Below are positions 16,510 to 25,254 of a stretch of DNA of 64,000 nt, one piece after another. The notes below the pieces were generated by a model that saw nothing but the letters and a program-made list of their open reading frames with translations, was not told where the DNA came from and made no database searches. The translations under genes and the position numbers were made by a program. The stretch is from Nocardioides albus (lineage in GTDB: Bacteria > Actinomycetota > Actinomycetes > Propionibacteriales > Nocardioidaceae): positions 62,001 to 126,000 of the forward strand of contig NZ_BMQT01000001.1 in the NCBI RefSeq assembly GCF_014648255.1. Reading direction: 5' to 3'. Position 1 is the first letter of the stretch, and each line of letters starts with the position of its first letter.

Positions 16510-16608
16510 CCGGCTATCACGTCTCCAGATCCGCCCTCCCGCGTTCCTACGCTCGCAGCGTCCCCCTCGGGGCATCTCGAGCATCGGCAACCACCGGGAG
16601 GAAGAATC

Positions 16609-17799
16609 GTGGAGCACGCCTTGGCCGAGCCCATCACCGTCGCCGTGCAGGATCATCCGCGCGTCAGCGCGGCAGCGGAGCTCGACCCGTCCGTGCCCTC
16701 GCGGGTGACCCAACTGGTGGCGCTCGCCGTGCGCGGGCTCGCGACGGCCTACGACCCCGTCACGGCGACGTTCGCCCAGACCGTGCGCGGCGTGACCAGT
16801 GCCGACGGTGTGACGGTCGTCCGCGAGGGCACGAGCCTGCGCTACGCGGCGATGGCCGCGCTTGGGCTCTCGAGACTGACGGCCGCCCAGCAGCGCAGCG
16901 TGCTGGACGGACGTACCGCCGCCGACATCGCGCTCCAGGTCGCCGGCCAGGCGATCACCTCCGACGACCCGGGCGAGATCGCGCTCGCCGCCTGGGCGGC
17001 CGCAGAGGTCGCCGATACGCATGCGGACGCGCTGCTGCGCCGGCTCGCCGCGTTGATCACCTCCGGCGCCCCCATCGCCACGGTCGCGGGAGCCTGGGCA
17101 CTCACCGCCGCCGTCAAAGCGGCGCCGCACGGCGACACCGAGCCCACCATCGATGCTGCTTCCGCGCTCCTGCGGCGTCATCTCGGGCCGCGGGCCGTCT
17201 ACCCGCATGCCCTCCCGCCGAGCTCCCAGCAGCGCTGGCGTGCACACGTCGGCAGCTTCGCCGACCAGGTCTACCCGCTCCAGGCGCTCGCTCTCGGCGC
17301 CCGCCTGACCGGTGAGACCTGGATGCTGCAGGCCGCCGATCGAACTGCCCAGCGCCTCTGCGACCTCCAGGGCCCGACCGGGCAGTGGTGGTGGCACTAC
17401 GACGTGCGCGACGGGTCGGTGGTCGAGGACTACCCGGTCTACAGCGTCCATCAGCACGCGATGGCACCGATGGTGCTCCACGACCTCCGAGAGTGCGGTG
17501 GCGCGGACCACCGCGCATCCATCACGTCCGGGCTGAGCTGGCTCCGCACCCACCCCGAGACCGTCGAGGAGCTGATCAGCGACCGGTTCGGGCTGATCTG
17601 GCGCAAGGTCGGCCGACGGGAGCCTCCGAAGGCGGCTCGCGCCCTGGGCGCGGTCACCACCGGCGTACGCCCTGGCCTTCATCTTCCGGGTATCGACCGG
17701 CTCTTTCCGGCCGGCGTGGTCGACCACGAGTGCCGGCCCTACGAGCTCGGCTGGCTCCTCTATGCCTGGCTGTCGCCGGTTGGTGAGCGCGATGACTGA
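16609..17799 (+). CDS. alpha/alpha-toroid-like protein of unknown function
   Basis: I do not recognise a characterised family. The 396-residue protein is largely alpha-helical with repeated Ala/Leu-rich helical hairpins and no signal peptide or membrane segment. Helical hairpins plus an aromatic patch (QWWWHYDVRDG and VEDYPVYSVHQHAMAPM near residues 260-290) recall terpenoid-cyclase / glycosidase-type (alpha/alpha) barrels, where such aromatic and acidic residues line a substrate groove. It leads the wecB/wecC operon and its stop overlaps the downstream GT26 start, so it probably acts on the same glycan. The GTG start is supported by GGGAGGAAG at correct spacing. Epimerase, lyase or binding roles are all possible. 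Confidence 0.7.
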   Translation: MEHALAEPITVAVQDHPRVSAAAELDPSVPSRVTQLVALAVRGLATAYDPVTATFAQTVRGVTSADGVTVVREGTSLRYAAMAALGLSRLTAAQQRSVLDGRTAADIALQVAGQAITSDDPGEIALAAWAAAEVADTHADALLRRLAALITSGAPIATVAGAWALTAAVKAAPHGDTEPTIDAASALLRRHLGPRAVYPHALPPSSQQRWRAHVGSFADQVYPLQALALGARLTGETWMLQAADRTAQRLCDLQGPTGQWWWHYDVRDGSVVEDYPVYSVHQHAMAPMVLHDLRECGGADHRASITSGLSWLRTHPETVEELISDRFGLIWRKVGRREPPKAARALGAVTTGVRPGLHLPGIDRLFPAGVVDHECRPYELGWLLYAWLSPVGERDD

Positions 17800-18604
17800 G
17801 CCCAGAGCCGAGCGGTACCTGTTCGGGCTGCGGATCGCCCCGTTGACCCTCGCGCAGGCCGTCGAGCGTGCCGACGAGGCGATCAGCGGGCGGACCCGAC
17901 TGCTCGTCGCGGTCGTCAACGCCGCCAAGATCGCCAAGCTCACCACCGACACGTTGCTGCGTGAGTCGCTGCTAGAGGCCGATGTGACCCTGGCCGACGG
18001 CCAGTCCGTCGTCTGGGCGAGCCGCATCCTGCGCCAGCCGCTGCCGGAGCGGGTGGCCGGGATCGACCTGTTCGAAGGACTGCTGGACCTGGCGCATCGC
18101 AAGCACCTCGGCGTCTATCTCCTCGGCGCTCGGCCCGAGGTGCTCGCCCAGCTCGAGCGTGCCGTCGCCGAGCGCTGGCCGGGTCTCGAGCTCAGCGGCA
18201 CCCGTGACGGCTACTTCACCGATGCCCAGTCGGCGGACGTCGCCGCGGAGATCCGCGAGGCCCAGCCGGACATGCTCTTCCTCGGTATCACCACCCCGAA
18301 GAAGGAGATCTTCCTGGGGACGTACGCAGACGAGCTCGGGGTGCCGGTGATGCACGGCGTCGGAGGGTCCTTCGACGTCCTCGCCGGCGTCACCCGCAGA
18401 GCACCGCGTGGGTGGCAGCGTCTCGGCATGGAGTGGGCCTACCGCGTCCTTCAGGAGCCTCGCCGGCTCTGGCGCCGCTATCTGGTCACCAACCTCGCGT
18501 TCCTGGCTCTGCTGACGAAGGAGCTTGTCCGTCCGCGACCGCTCTACCCCCGGTCCGCCGAACCGAACAGCACCACCCCCACCGAACTCTCGATCCCACG
18601 CTAA
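17792..18604 (+). CDS. WecG/TagA/CpsF family glycosyltransferase (GT26)
   Basis: Membrane-peripheral glycosyltransferase of 270 residues, of the family that adds ManNAc or ManNAcA to a lipid-diphospho-GlcNAc acceptor. Family features are VVNAAKIAKL near residue 38, the catalytic-acid loop LADGQSVVWASR near residue 66, GIDLFEGLL, and LFLGITTPKKEIF near residue 165. A basic C-terminal tail (WRRYLVTNLAFLALL) fits the membrane-targeting appendage of TagA-like enzymes. The ATG at 17792 overlaps the previous stop and has GGTGAG upstream. It is followed by a UDP-ManNAc dehydrogenase and a UDP-GlcNAc 2-epimerase, which supports a ManNAcA-type donor. Confidence 0.88.
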   Translation: MTEPRAERYLFGLRIAPLTLAQAVERADEAISGRTRLLVAVVNAAKIAKLTTDTLLRESLLEADVTLADGQSVVWASRILRQPLPERVAGIDLFEGLLDLAHRKHLGVYLLGARPEVLAQLERAVAERWPGLELSGTRDGYFTDAQSADVAAEIREAQPDMLFLGITTPKKEIFLGTYADELGVPVMHGVGGSFDVLAGVTRRAPRGWQRLGMEWAYRVLQEPRRLWRRYLVTNLAFLALLTKELVRPRPLYPRSAEPNSTTPTELSIPR

Positions 18605-18613
18605 GGAATCGCA

Positions 18614-19870
18614 ATGCCAGCAACCTTCAATGGACGCGTCGCTGTCGTCGGTCTCGGGTACATCGGTCTGCCGACCGCGGCCTGCCTCGCCGTACGTAGC
18701 ATCGACGTCGTCGGCGTCGACATCAACGCGGCGACGGTGAAGTCCGTCAACCACGGTGAGGTGCCCTTCGTCGAGCCCGACCTGTCCGCGGCCGTGAGCG
18801 GCGCCGTGGCGATGGGACGGTTGACCGCCTCGACGGAGATGCCGGAGGCCGATGCATACATCATCGCGGTGCCGACACCGTTCGCCGAGGCGCACCAGGC
18901 CGATCTCGCCTACGTACGCTCGGCGGTCGAGGCGATCGCGCCGAAGCTCAAGGGCGGTGAGGTGGTCGTCCTGGAGTCGACCTCTCCCCCGGGCACGACC
19001 CGCGCGATCAGCGAGCAGATCGCCCAGATGCGGCCGGACCTGGTGCTGCCGCACGCCTCGGAGGGCGTGCCTGACGTCTTCGTCGCGCACTGCCCGGAGC
19101 GGGTGCTCCCGGGAAGGATCATGATCGAGATGATCACCAACGACCGGGTGGTCGGCGGGATCACACCGCGATGTGCCGAGAAGGCCGCCGAGATCTACCG
19201 GGTCTTCACCCAGGGCAAGATCGTCATCTCCGACGCCGCATCGGCCGAGATGGCGAAGCTGGTCGAGAACGCCTACCGCGACGTGAACATCGCCTTCGCC
19301 AACGAGCTCTCGCTGATCGGCGAGGACCTGGAGCTCGACGTTTGGGAGGTGATCCGGCTCGCCAATCACCACCCCCGGGTCAACGTGCTCACTCCCGGCC
19401 CGGGGGTCGGCGGTCACTGCATCGCCGTCGACCCGTGGTTCATCGTCGGCGCCGACCCGGGCCGTTCCCGGCTGATCCGGCAGGCCCGCGAGATCAACGA
19501 CCACAAGCCCGTCCACGTCGCCGATCAGGTCGCCCGCAAGACCGAGCGGTTCAAGAGCCCGACGGTCGCCTGCCTGGGACTGGCCTACAAGGCCAACGTC
19601 GACGACCTGCGCGAGAGCCCGGCCATCGACATCGTCGAGCACCTTGCGCTCAAGTGCCCTGACCTCGACGTACGCGTGGCCGAACCGCACGTGTCGTCCC
19701 TGCCGATGCCACTCGAGGGCCTCGACAACGTACGACTCGAGGCGGCCGCCGACGCGATCGCGGCGGCGGACATCGTGGTGATGCTGGTCGCCCACGACCA
19801 CTTCAAGTCGCTGAGCCGATCGAGACTGGCGGGCAAGGTCGTCTACGACACCGTCGGGCTGTGGAGGTAG
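18614..19870 (+). CDS. wecC: UDP-N-acetyl-D-mannosamine dehydrogenase
   Basis: Cytoplasmic NAD-dependent dehydrogenase of 418 residues that oxidises C6 of UDP-ManNAc (or UDP-GlcNAc in WbpA-type members) to the uronic acid. The N-terminal Rossmann motif VVGLGYIGLPTAACLA starts at residue 10. The catalytic block PGVGGHCIAVDPWF, with its nucleophilic Cys, lies near residue 263. The UDP-binding domain follows with LGLAYKANVDDLRESPAI. AAGGAA precedes the ATG by seven bases. It is sandwiched between the GT26 gene and wecB, so the operon makes and uses one amino-uronic acid donor. WecC and WbpA cannot be told apart by eye, so the exact substrate is uncertain. Confidence 0.92.
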   Translation: MPATFNGRVAVVGLGYIGLPTAACLAVRSIDVVGVDINAATVKSVNHGEVPFVEPDLSAAVSGAVAMGRLTASTEMPEADAYIIAVPTPFAEAHQADLAYVRSAVEAIAPKLKGGEVVVLESTSPPGTTRAISEQIAQMRPDLVLPHASEGVPDVFVAHCPERVLPGRIMIEMITNDRVVGGITPRCAEKAAEIYRVFTQGKIVISDAASAEMAKLVENAYRDVNIAFANELSLIGEDLELDVWEVIRLANHHPRVNVLTPGPGVGGHCIAVDPWFIVGADPGRSRLIRQAREINDHKPVHVADQVARKTERFKSPTVACLGLAYKANVDDLRESPAIDIVEHLALKCPDLDVRVAEPHVSSLPMPLEGLDNVRLEAAADAIAAADIVVMLVAHDHFKSLSRSRLAGKVVYDTVGLWR

Positions 19871-19874
19871 TGCC

Positions 19875-21011
19875 ATGCCCAACGTGATGGTCATCTACGG
19901 CACCAGGCCCGAGGCGATCAAGCTGGCTCCGGTCGTGAACGAGCTGCGGCGCTCGCCCTGTCTGGAGGTCACCGTCGCGGTGACCGGCCAGCACAGAGCG
20001 ATGCTCGACCAGGTCAACAGCTTGTTCGGCATCGTCCCCGACCTCGACCTCGATATCATTCGGCCACGCCAGGAGCTCTACCAGGTGACCCAGCGGATCC
20101 TGGACGGACTGACCGCGACGATCCGCCGCGTCCAGCCCGATGTCGTCGTCGTCCAGGGCGACACCTCGACGACGTTCGTCGCGGCCCTGGCAGCGTTCTA
20201 CGAGAAGGTGCCGGTCGCTCACGTCGAGGCCGGGTTGCGTACCCACGAGCGCTACAACCCCTTCCCCGAGGAGGTCAACCGGCGACTGACATCGCAGCTG
20301 GCCACCCTTCATCTGGCACCGACTCCCGGGTCCCGCGACAACCTGCACGCCGACGGCATCGCCCCTGCCGACGTGGTCGTCACCGGCAACACGGTCATCG
20401 ACGCGCTCCTCGACGTCGTTGCCCGACGGCTGCCGTTGGAGAACCCGGCCCTGAGCGTCCTCGACGGGCGCCCCGCGGTGCTGGTCACGACCCACCGCCG
20501 TGAGTCGTGGGGTGAGCCGATGGCCCGCACCGCGAACGCGGTCGCCCGGCTGGCCAAGGAGCACCCCGGCGTACGTTTCCTGCTGCCGGCACATCTGAAC
20601 CCGGTCGTCCGCGAGGTCATCCTGCCTCCCTTGGAGGGCATGGCGAACGTGACGATCACCGACCCGCTCTCCTATAGCGACTTCGCGTACGCCATGGACC
20701 GGTGCTCGATCATGTTGACGGACAGCGGCGGCGTGCAGGAGGAGGCACCGAGCCTCGGCAAGCCCGTCCTCGTGCTGCGGGAGAACACCGAGCGCCCGGA
20801 GGCGGTCACCGCCGGGACTGTCCGGCTCGTGGGCACCGACGAGGACCGGATCGTCACCGAGGTCTCGACCCTGCTGACCTCACCGGCGGCGTACAGCACG
20901 ATGGCGCAGGCGGTGAACCCCTACGGTGACGGAGCCGCCTCGCCGCGGATCCGGGCTGCCGTCGAGGAGTTCCTCCGCCTCGGCCGCCGACTCCCAGACT
21001 GGGTCGCCTGA
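19875..21011 (+). CDS. wecB: UDP-N-acetylglucosamine 2-epimerase
   Basis: Non-hydrolysing epimerase of 378 residues interconverting UDP-GlcNAc and UDP-ManNAc in the cytoplasm. Diagnostic segments: IYGTRPEAIKLAPVV at the N-terminus, VQGDTSTTF, HVEAGLRTHERYNPFPEEVN near residue 118, TTHRRESWG near residue 203, and TDSGGVQEEAPSLGKPVLVL followed by RENTERPEA near residue 278. The length is that of the family. The gene starts five bases after wecC. With a second sugar block further right it could equally serve as a WbpI-like epimerase for a 2,3-diamino sugar. Confidence 0.93.
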   Translation: MPNVMVIYGTRPEAIKLAPVVNELRRSPCLEVTVAVTGQHRAMLDQVNSLFGIVPDLDLDIIRPRQELYQVTQRILDGLTATIRRVQPDVVVVQGDTSTTFVAALAAFYEKVPVAHVEAGLRTHERYNPFPEEVNRRLTSQLATLHLAPTPGSRDNLHADGIAPADVVVTGNTVIDALLDVVARRLPLENPALSVLDGRPAVLVTTHRRESWGEPMARTANAVARLAKEHPGVRFLLPAHLNPVVREVILPPLEGMANVTITDPLSYSDFAYAMDRCSIMLTDSGGVQEEAPSLGKPVLVLRENTERPEAVTAGTVRLVGTDEDRIVTEVSTLLTSPAAYSTMAQAVNPYGDGAASPRIRAAVEEFLRLGRRLPDWVA

Positions 21012-21031
21012 CGTCTGCTCGCTCCTACACA

Positions 21032-21039
21032 TTGGGTAT
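21032..21039 (+). promoter_or_regulatory. recurrent TTGGGTAT site (D)
   Basis: TTGGGTAT ends 100 bases before the GTG at 21139. A small GGGC/GCCC hairpin follows at 21054-21067. Confidence 0.5.
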
Positions 21040-21138
21040 TTCCGTCTCCACAAGGGCGAATTTGCCCGTTAGACGTGACTTATCGGCGTTCACCGGTGTT
21101 TACATGGCCGCTGTCACCGCAACCACGGGGAGAGCGCA

Positions 21139-22704
21139 GTGAACAACATCGACCGCATGGATGGCTTCGGGCACGGCGTCGAGAACCCACCAGCAAAACC
21201 GATGACGGGCCCCGCCCCGACCCGGCGTCGGCAGAAGCGGATCCGCACCCGGCGCACAGCCCTGCTGATCGCCGTCGTCGCCGTCAGCACGCTCGCCGCG
21301 CTGCTGGCCATCACGAACCTGACCTCGTCATCTCCGGCGGCCGCCACGGAGGGCGTCTTCGACGCCGGGTTGGTCCCGGACCCGTCGGCAGACCCGGACA
21401 CCCTCCCCGTCGAGCTCGGTATGCGCTTCGAGGTCGCCCGGCCCGGCACGGTCGTCGGCGTCAGGTTCTACGGCGAGTCCTCGACCGGCCGGGTGAACAC
21501 CGGCAGCCTGTGGTCGAGCAGCGGCGAGCGCCTCGCGACGGCGACCTTCCCAGCTGACGACGGTCTCGGCTGGCACTCGGTCACCTTCGACGAGCCGGTG
21601 CGGGTCGGGCCTGGGAAAACGTACGTCGCCTCGTACCTCGCTCCCGCCGGCTACACCGCCGAGCAGCACGGCTTCGACAACGAGGTGGCCAACCGGAGCG
21701 TCGTCGCCCCACGCGGAGCGGGCGTCTACCGCTACGGGTCCCGCGGCGGCTTCCCTACCGAGAACTGGCGCAACTCCAACTACTTCGTCGACGTCCGCTT
21801 CGTCCCCAGCACTGCCGTGCCCGGCCCCACGCTCAGTCCTCAGCCGTCCTCCCCGGCTCCGAGCTCGCCGGTGCCGTCAGCCTCGGCCACCCGCTCGACC
21901 TCGTCACCGTCGGGATCCGCCACTCCGTCCGGCCCCGCTCCGTCGAGCCCGGCCACTCCAGCCCCGTCCGCGACCTACCCGAACGCGTCGAACACCGGCC
22001 CCAAGGGCACGCTCAGCCCCCGCGGAGGCGCCACGGTCACCACCGACGGAGCCGTCATCTCGAATGCCCGGGTCAACGGCCAGCTGACCATCCGGGCGGA
22101 CAACGTCGTCATCCGCAACGTCCACCTGACGACAACCGCCTACTACGGCATCCTCACCTACGGCAAGAACACGGTCATCGAGGACACCACCATCGTCGGG
22201 ACCTCCCCCACCACGCTCGCCGGGATCGCCGCCTACGAGGGCGGCACGGTGAACGCGCGTCGCGTCAACGTGTCAGGCATGGAGGACGGCGTACGCCTGG
22301 CGCACAACAGCAGCCTCACCGACTCCTACGTGCACGGGCTCGATGGCGATGCCGACTCCCACTTCGACGGAGTCACCGCGGACGGCTACCGCGGCTGGAG
22401 GATCACTCACAACACCATCGTCAATGACCACAACCAGACTGCTGCGGTCTGGATCGGCGACCCGCGCTACGCGCCGTCGGAGGGTGTTCTGGAGGACAAC
22501 TGGCTCCAGGGCGGCGGCTACACCGTCTACGCCGGTCCCGGCACGGGCGCAGGACTCCGCGTCGTCGACAACGTGTTCTCGACCAAGCAGTTTCCACGCA
22601 GCGGCTACTGGGGGCCTGTGGCGAAGTGGGTCGGCTCCGGAAACACCTGGACGGGCAACGTCTGGGCGGACGGCCCTGACGCCGGCAAGCCGGTCACGCC
22701 CTGA
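21139..22704 (+). CDS. exported DUF4082 plus beta-helix protein
   Basis: Predicted secreted or membrane-anchored protein of 521 residues. A charged N-terminus (about 35 residues) precedes a hydrophobic segment (TALLIAVVAVSTLAALLAI). A DUF4082 domain spans about residues 70-225, recognised by FDAGLVPD, GMRFEVARPGTVVGVRFYGE, GSLWSSSGERLATATF and a final NSNYFVDVRF. A Pro/Ser-rich linker (about 230-280) leads to a right-handed beta-helix with rungs ending in ADNVVIRNVHL, GKNTVIEDTTIVG and NARRVNVSGMEDG. GGGGAGA precedes the GTG start. DUF4082 domains also occur four times in the protein at 38516-43261, so the two probably share a target. Structural or glycan-binding role is inferred. Confidence 0.85.
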   Translation: MNNIDRMDGFGHGVENPPAKPMTGPAPTRRRQKRIRTRRTALLIAVVAVSTLAALLAITNLTSSSPAAATEGVFDAGLVPDPSADPDTLPVELGMRFEVARPGTVVGVRFYGESSTGRVNTGSLWSSSGERLATATFPADDGLGWHSVTFDEPVRVGPGKTYVASYLAPAGYTAEQHGFDNEVANRSVVAPRGAGVYRYGSRGGFPTENWRNSNYFVDVRFVPSTAVPGPTLSPQPSSPAPSSPVPSASATRSTSSPSGSATPSGPAPSSPATPAPSATYPNASNTGPKGTLSPRGGATVTTDGAVISNARVNGQLTIRADNVVIRNVHLTTTAYYGILTYGKNTVIEDTTIVGTSPTTLAGIAAYEGGTVNARRVNVSGMEDGVRLAHNSSLTDSYVHGLDGDADSHFDGVTADGYRGWRITHNTIVNDHNQTAAVWIGDPRYAPSEGVLEDNWLQGGGYTVYAGPGTGAGLRVVDNVFSTKQFPRSGYWGPVAKWVGSGNTWTGNVWADGPDAGKPVTP

Positions 22705-22716
22705 CCCTCATCCATG

Positions 22717-22724
22717 TTGGGTAC
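22717..22724 (+). promoter_or_regulatory. recurrent TTGGGTAC site (E)
   Basis: TTGGGTAC ends 97 bases before the ATG at 22821 and directly follows the beta-helix gene. A GCCGC/GCGGC hairpin lies just downstream, around 22744-22760. Confidence 0.45.
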
Positions 22725-22820
22725 CTTGCCGGTGGAGTGAGGTGCCGCTCCGGGGCGGCTCCATACCGTTCCTGACATGGAGTCACGCCTGGTCAGCCCC
22801 TGTTCGCCGGTGAGCGCCGG

Positions 22821-23474
22821 ATGAGCATCGGATCCACCATCCGCAACCAGCTCGTCGACTCACCGACGTCCCTGGCCGAGCGGTTCAGGCTCCGGCGCTG
22901 GGAGAATCTCAGCGCGACCTACCCCGACCTCGCCGAGATGCACGTGATCGACCTCGGCGGCACCGTGAGCGCTTGGCAGCGGGCGCCGATCCGGCCGCGC
23001 CGGGTGACCGTGCTGACCTTCGAGCCGGAGGGTGAGCAGGTCGACGGGATCGAGGCCCGCTACGCGGATGCCTGTGCGCTCCCGGCCGAACTGCGCGATC
23101 TGCGTGCCGACCTGGTCTACTCCAACGCGGTCCTGGAGCACGTCGGCGGTGCCGAGCGGCGCCAGCGGTTCGCGGAGACCGTGCACAGCCTCGCTGACCG
23201 GCACTGGATCCAGACCCCTTACCGCTACTTCCCCATCGAGCCGCACTGGCTCTTCCCGGGTTTCCAGTTCCTCCCGGTCGCGGCCCGGGTAGCGATCGGC
23301 CGGCGCTGGAAGCTGGTGCACACGCCGACGCAGGACGCGGCGTCGATGACCAGCTCGGTGCTCTCCGTCGAGCTGGTCGGCGTGACCGAGCTCCGTCATC
23401 TCTTCCCTCAGTCGGAGGTACGCCGCGAGCGCTTCGTCGCTCTCACCAAGTCGATCATCGCGGTGAAGACGTGA
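22821..23474 (+). CDS. SAM-dependent methyltransferase (class I)
   Basis: Cytoplasmic methyltransferase of 217 residues. Motif I appears as MHVIDLGGTVSAW near residue 40 and motif IV as LVYSNAVLEHVGG near residue 98, with YFPIEPHWLFPGFQF following, as in small glycan- or lipid-modifying type 11/23 methyltransferases. Motif I is DLGG rather than the usual DxGxG, a variant seen in this subgroup. It heads an operon whose next gene (GNAT) begins inside its stop (GTGA), followed by Wzz-like and Wzy-like genes. A chain-terminating or unit-decorating methyl transfer is a reasonable but unproven role. Confidence 0.8.
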   Translation: MSIGSTIRNQLVDSPTSLAERFRLRRWENLSATYPDLAEMHVIDLGGTVSAWQRAPIRPRRVTVLTFEPEGEQVDGIEARYADACALPAELRDLRADLVYSNAVLEHVGGAERRQRFAETVHSLADRHWIQTPYRYFPIEPHWLFPGFQFLPVAARVAIGRRWKLVHTPTQDAASMTSSVLSVELVGVTELRHLFPQSEVRRERFVALTKSIIAVKT

Positions 23475-24613
23475 GCGGCCCGGTGTCGGAAGGCGTCCTC
23501 GCCGTCGCACGAACAGCTGCCGAGGTCGACAGTCTTCGACCGATATGGGATGTCGCAGGCGCGACCGGCGTGGACACCGATGTCGACTACTTCTCCACCG
23601 TGGTCGAGGTGTCACCGACGGCGGACCGCCCTCACGTCATCCATCTCGCCACGGACGACCACGACGCGCTCCTCGTCGCTCGCCACGCGCGTACACCGCT
23701 GCGGGTCTGGACCGGCACGGTCCGTCCGGCTTCGTTGGTGGTCTCCTTCGACGGTGTGCTCGGCGCCCGCGGCACGAAAGACCGTGAGCACCTGCTTCGC
23801 GCACTCCTGGTCGCTCTCCGCGACACGGACACCTCGGCCGCGATCGTGCAGAAGGTCGACATCGACAGCGAATGGTTCCAGACGCTGTCGGCCGTGCCGG
23901 CACGACGGCGGGCCGTACGGGGCGCGGTCCCGCTGTGGCGTACGGACCTTCCGGACTCCTACGACGCTCTCCTCGCCCAGCGCTCAACGAAGTCACGGCG
24001 CCAGCTGCGATTCGACGACAACAAGCTCCGGCGAACCTACGGCAGTCGACTGACGCTCCGCAGGCTCGACGATCCCGAGCACCACCCGAGATCGACGAAC
24101 GACATCATGGCGGTCGCCGAGCAGTCCTATCAGGGCAAGCTCGGGATCAGCCTGGCCGACGACGCGATCCAGCAGGCCCTGCTCGAACGTGCCCGTGAGG
24201 CTGGGTGGCTGCGCGCCTGGATGCTGTACGTCGATGAGCGACCCGTGGCGTTCTGGTGGGGCGTGGTCCGATCCGGCATCCTCTCGATCGGCTCCCCCGG
24301 GTTCGTCCCCGAGCACGCCTCCGACCGTGTCGGCTACTACACGCTGCGCCGCATGCTCGAGGACGCCTGTGCCGACCCCGAGATCTGCGCGATCGACTGG
24401 GGCGCCGGGCACGCCGACTACAAGGAACGGTTCGGCACATCGGTCCGTACCGTCGCCGACGTCGTACTGACCGCGGACGACCCCGCCGGCTGGGCCCTCG
24501 CCGGCCTCCTGCACGCCGAGAAGCGGTCGATGGCGATCGCCAGGTCGACCAGCGCCCGTTTCGAGCTGGCGCGGCGCCGCCGCCGTCGGCTGGTCACGAG
24601 AGGGACGCCATGA
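23471..24613 (+). CDS. GNAT / FemAB-like acyl- or aminoacyl-transferase
   Basis: 380-residue cytoplasmic protein with two tandem GNAT-like halves. The C-terminal half has the FemAB/BioF2-type core: a run of basic residues (TKSRRQLRFDDNKLRRTYG near residue 175), YQGKLGISLADDAIQQALLE, a central WMLYVDERPVAFWWGVV strand and IDWGAGHADYKERFGTS near residue 305. These proteins move acetyl, acyl or amino acid groups to amino sugars or peptidoglycan; in glycan loci they are often described as acetyltransferases for capsule synthesis. The GTG start overlaps the methyltransferase stop. No membrane helix. Confidence 0.75.
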   Translation: MSGPVSEGVLAVARTAAEVDSLRPIWDVAGATGVDTDVDYFSTVVEVSPTADRPHVIHLATDDHDALLVARHARTPLRVWTGTVRPASLVVSFDGVLGARGTKDREHLLRALLVALRDTDTSAAIVQKVDIDSEWFQTLSAVPARRRAVRGAVPLWRTDLPDSYDALLAQRSTKSRRQLRFDDNKLRRTYGSRLTLRRLDDPEHHPRSTNDIMAVAEQSYQGKLGISLADDAIQQALLERAREAGWLRAWMLYVDERPVAFWWGVVRSGILSIGSPGFVPEHASDRVGYYTLRRMLEDACADPEICAIDWGAGHADYKERFGTSVRTVADVVLTADDPAGWALAGLLHAEKRSMAIARSTSARFELARRRRRRLVTRGTP

Positions 24614-25251
24614 CACTGGCCCAGCTGGGACCCGTACTGCTGCGCCAATACGTCCTGGTTCTCCTTGGTGCCGTGGTCACGGTCGGCGCCATGCTGGCGG
24701 TCGTACAGCGACCAGATGTCTACAGCACCCGCGTGGATGTCATCTTCGTCGCGCCGCAGGAGTGGCAGGCGACCGACCCGTCGATCCTGAGCACGTCGAA
24801 CGGTTTGATCGCGTTCGTCGGTCTCATCGAACGGATGGTCAACTCCGACCGGACCGGACGCGCCGAGACCAGTCGCGACGTGAGCCTCGTGGGGATGGGC
24901 GAACGCGACGGCGTCCTCATCCGGCTCCCGAACTCCGGCGGTCAGTGGAACTACAACTTCAACGCACCCACACTCTCGGTCCATGTCGCGGGTTCCGGCA
25001 CGGACGAAGTCGTCGAGGCGAGGGAGGCAGCCGTCGATGACATCTTCGCGACGCTCGCCACGTTGCAGCACGGACTGCCCGACCGCAACCGGGTGACGGC
25101 CCGCGCCCACCCGCGGCGCGCGCCGGTGCTGAGGATGGCCGGCCACCGCGGCCGAGCCGCCGGCGCCGTCGCGGTCGTGGGCACGGTGCTGACGTGCGCA
25201 GCGGCTGTGGGGCTCGATCAACTACGCAAACCCCGACGAGACAGGAACTAG
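24610..25251 (+). CDS. small Wzz-like membrane protein
   Basis: 213 residues. One transmembrane segment near the N-terminus (YVLVLLGAVVTVGAMLAVV, residues 15-33) and another near residue 180 (VAVVGTVLTCAAAVGL) bracket a periplasm-facing domain of about 135 residues (VDVIFVAPQEWQATDPSIL). This is the layout of polysaccharide co-polymerases without a kinase domain. Start overlaps the GNAT stop (ATGA). It is followed after four bases by a second protein of the same plan, so the pair may form one chain-length regulator. Sequence similarity to classical Wzz is too weak for certainty. Confidence 0.68.
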   Translation: MTLAQLGPVLLRQYVLVLLGAVVTVGAMLAVVQRPDVYSTRVDVIFVAPQEWQATDPSILSTSNGLIAFVGLIERMVNSDRTGRAETSRDVSLVGMGERDGVLIRLPNSGGQWNYNFNAPTLSVHVAGSGTDEVVEAREAAVDDIFATLATLQHGLPDRNRVTARAHPRRAPVLRMAGHRGRAAGAVAVVGTVLTCAAAVGLDQLRKPRRDRN

Positions 25252-25254
25252 GCC

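Larger units (their letters stand above)
16304..16608. promoter_or_regulatory. divergent control region rich in inverted repeats
   Basis: This 305-bp gap separates the leftward DUF1972-type gene from the rightward 16609 operon and holds no gene. It contains overlapping stem-loops at 16314-16344 (CTCCTAG/CTAGGAG, and AGGAGCC pairing with GGCTCCT). It also contains a perfect 9-bp inverted repeat at 16396-16419, one octamer on each strand (16388-16395 and 16502-16509), and a strong GGGAGGAAG ribosome binding site at 16597-16605 for the GTG at 16609. Confidence 0.6.

Noticed and set aside
17685-17695. Further GGGTAT occurrence
   Set aside because: It lies inside the coding sequence of the toroid-like gene and lacks the preceding T(T/C).
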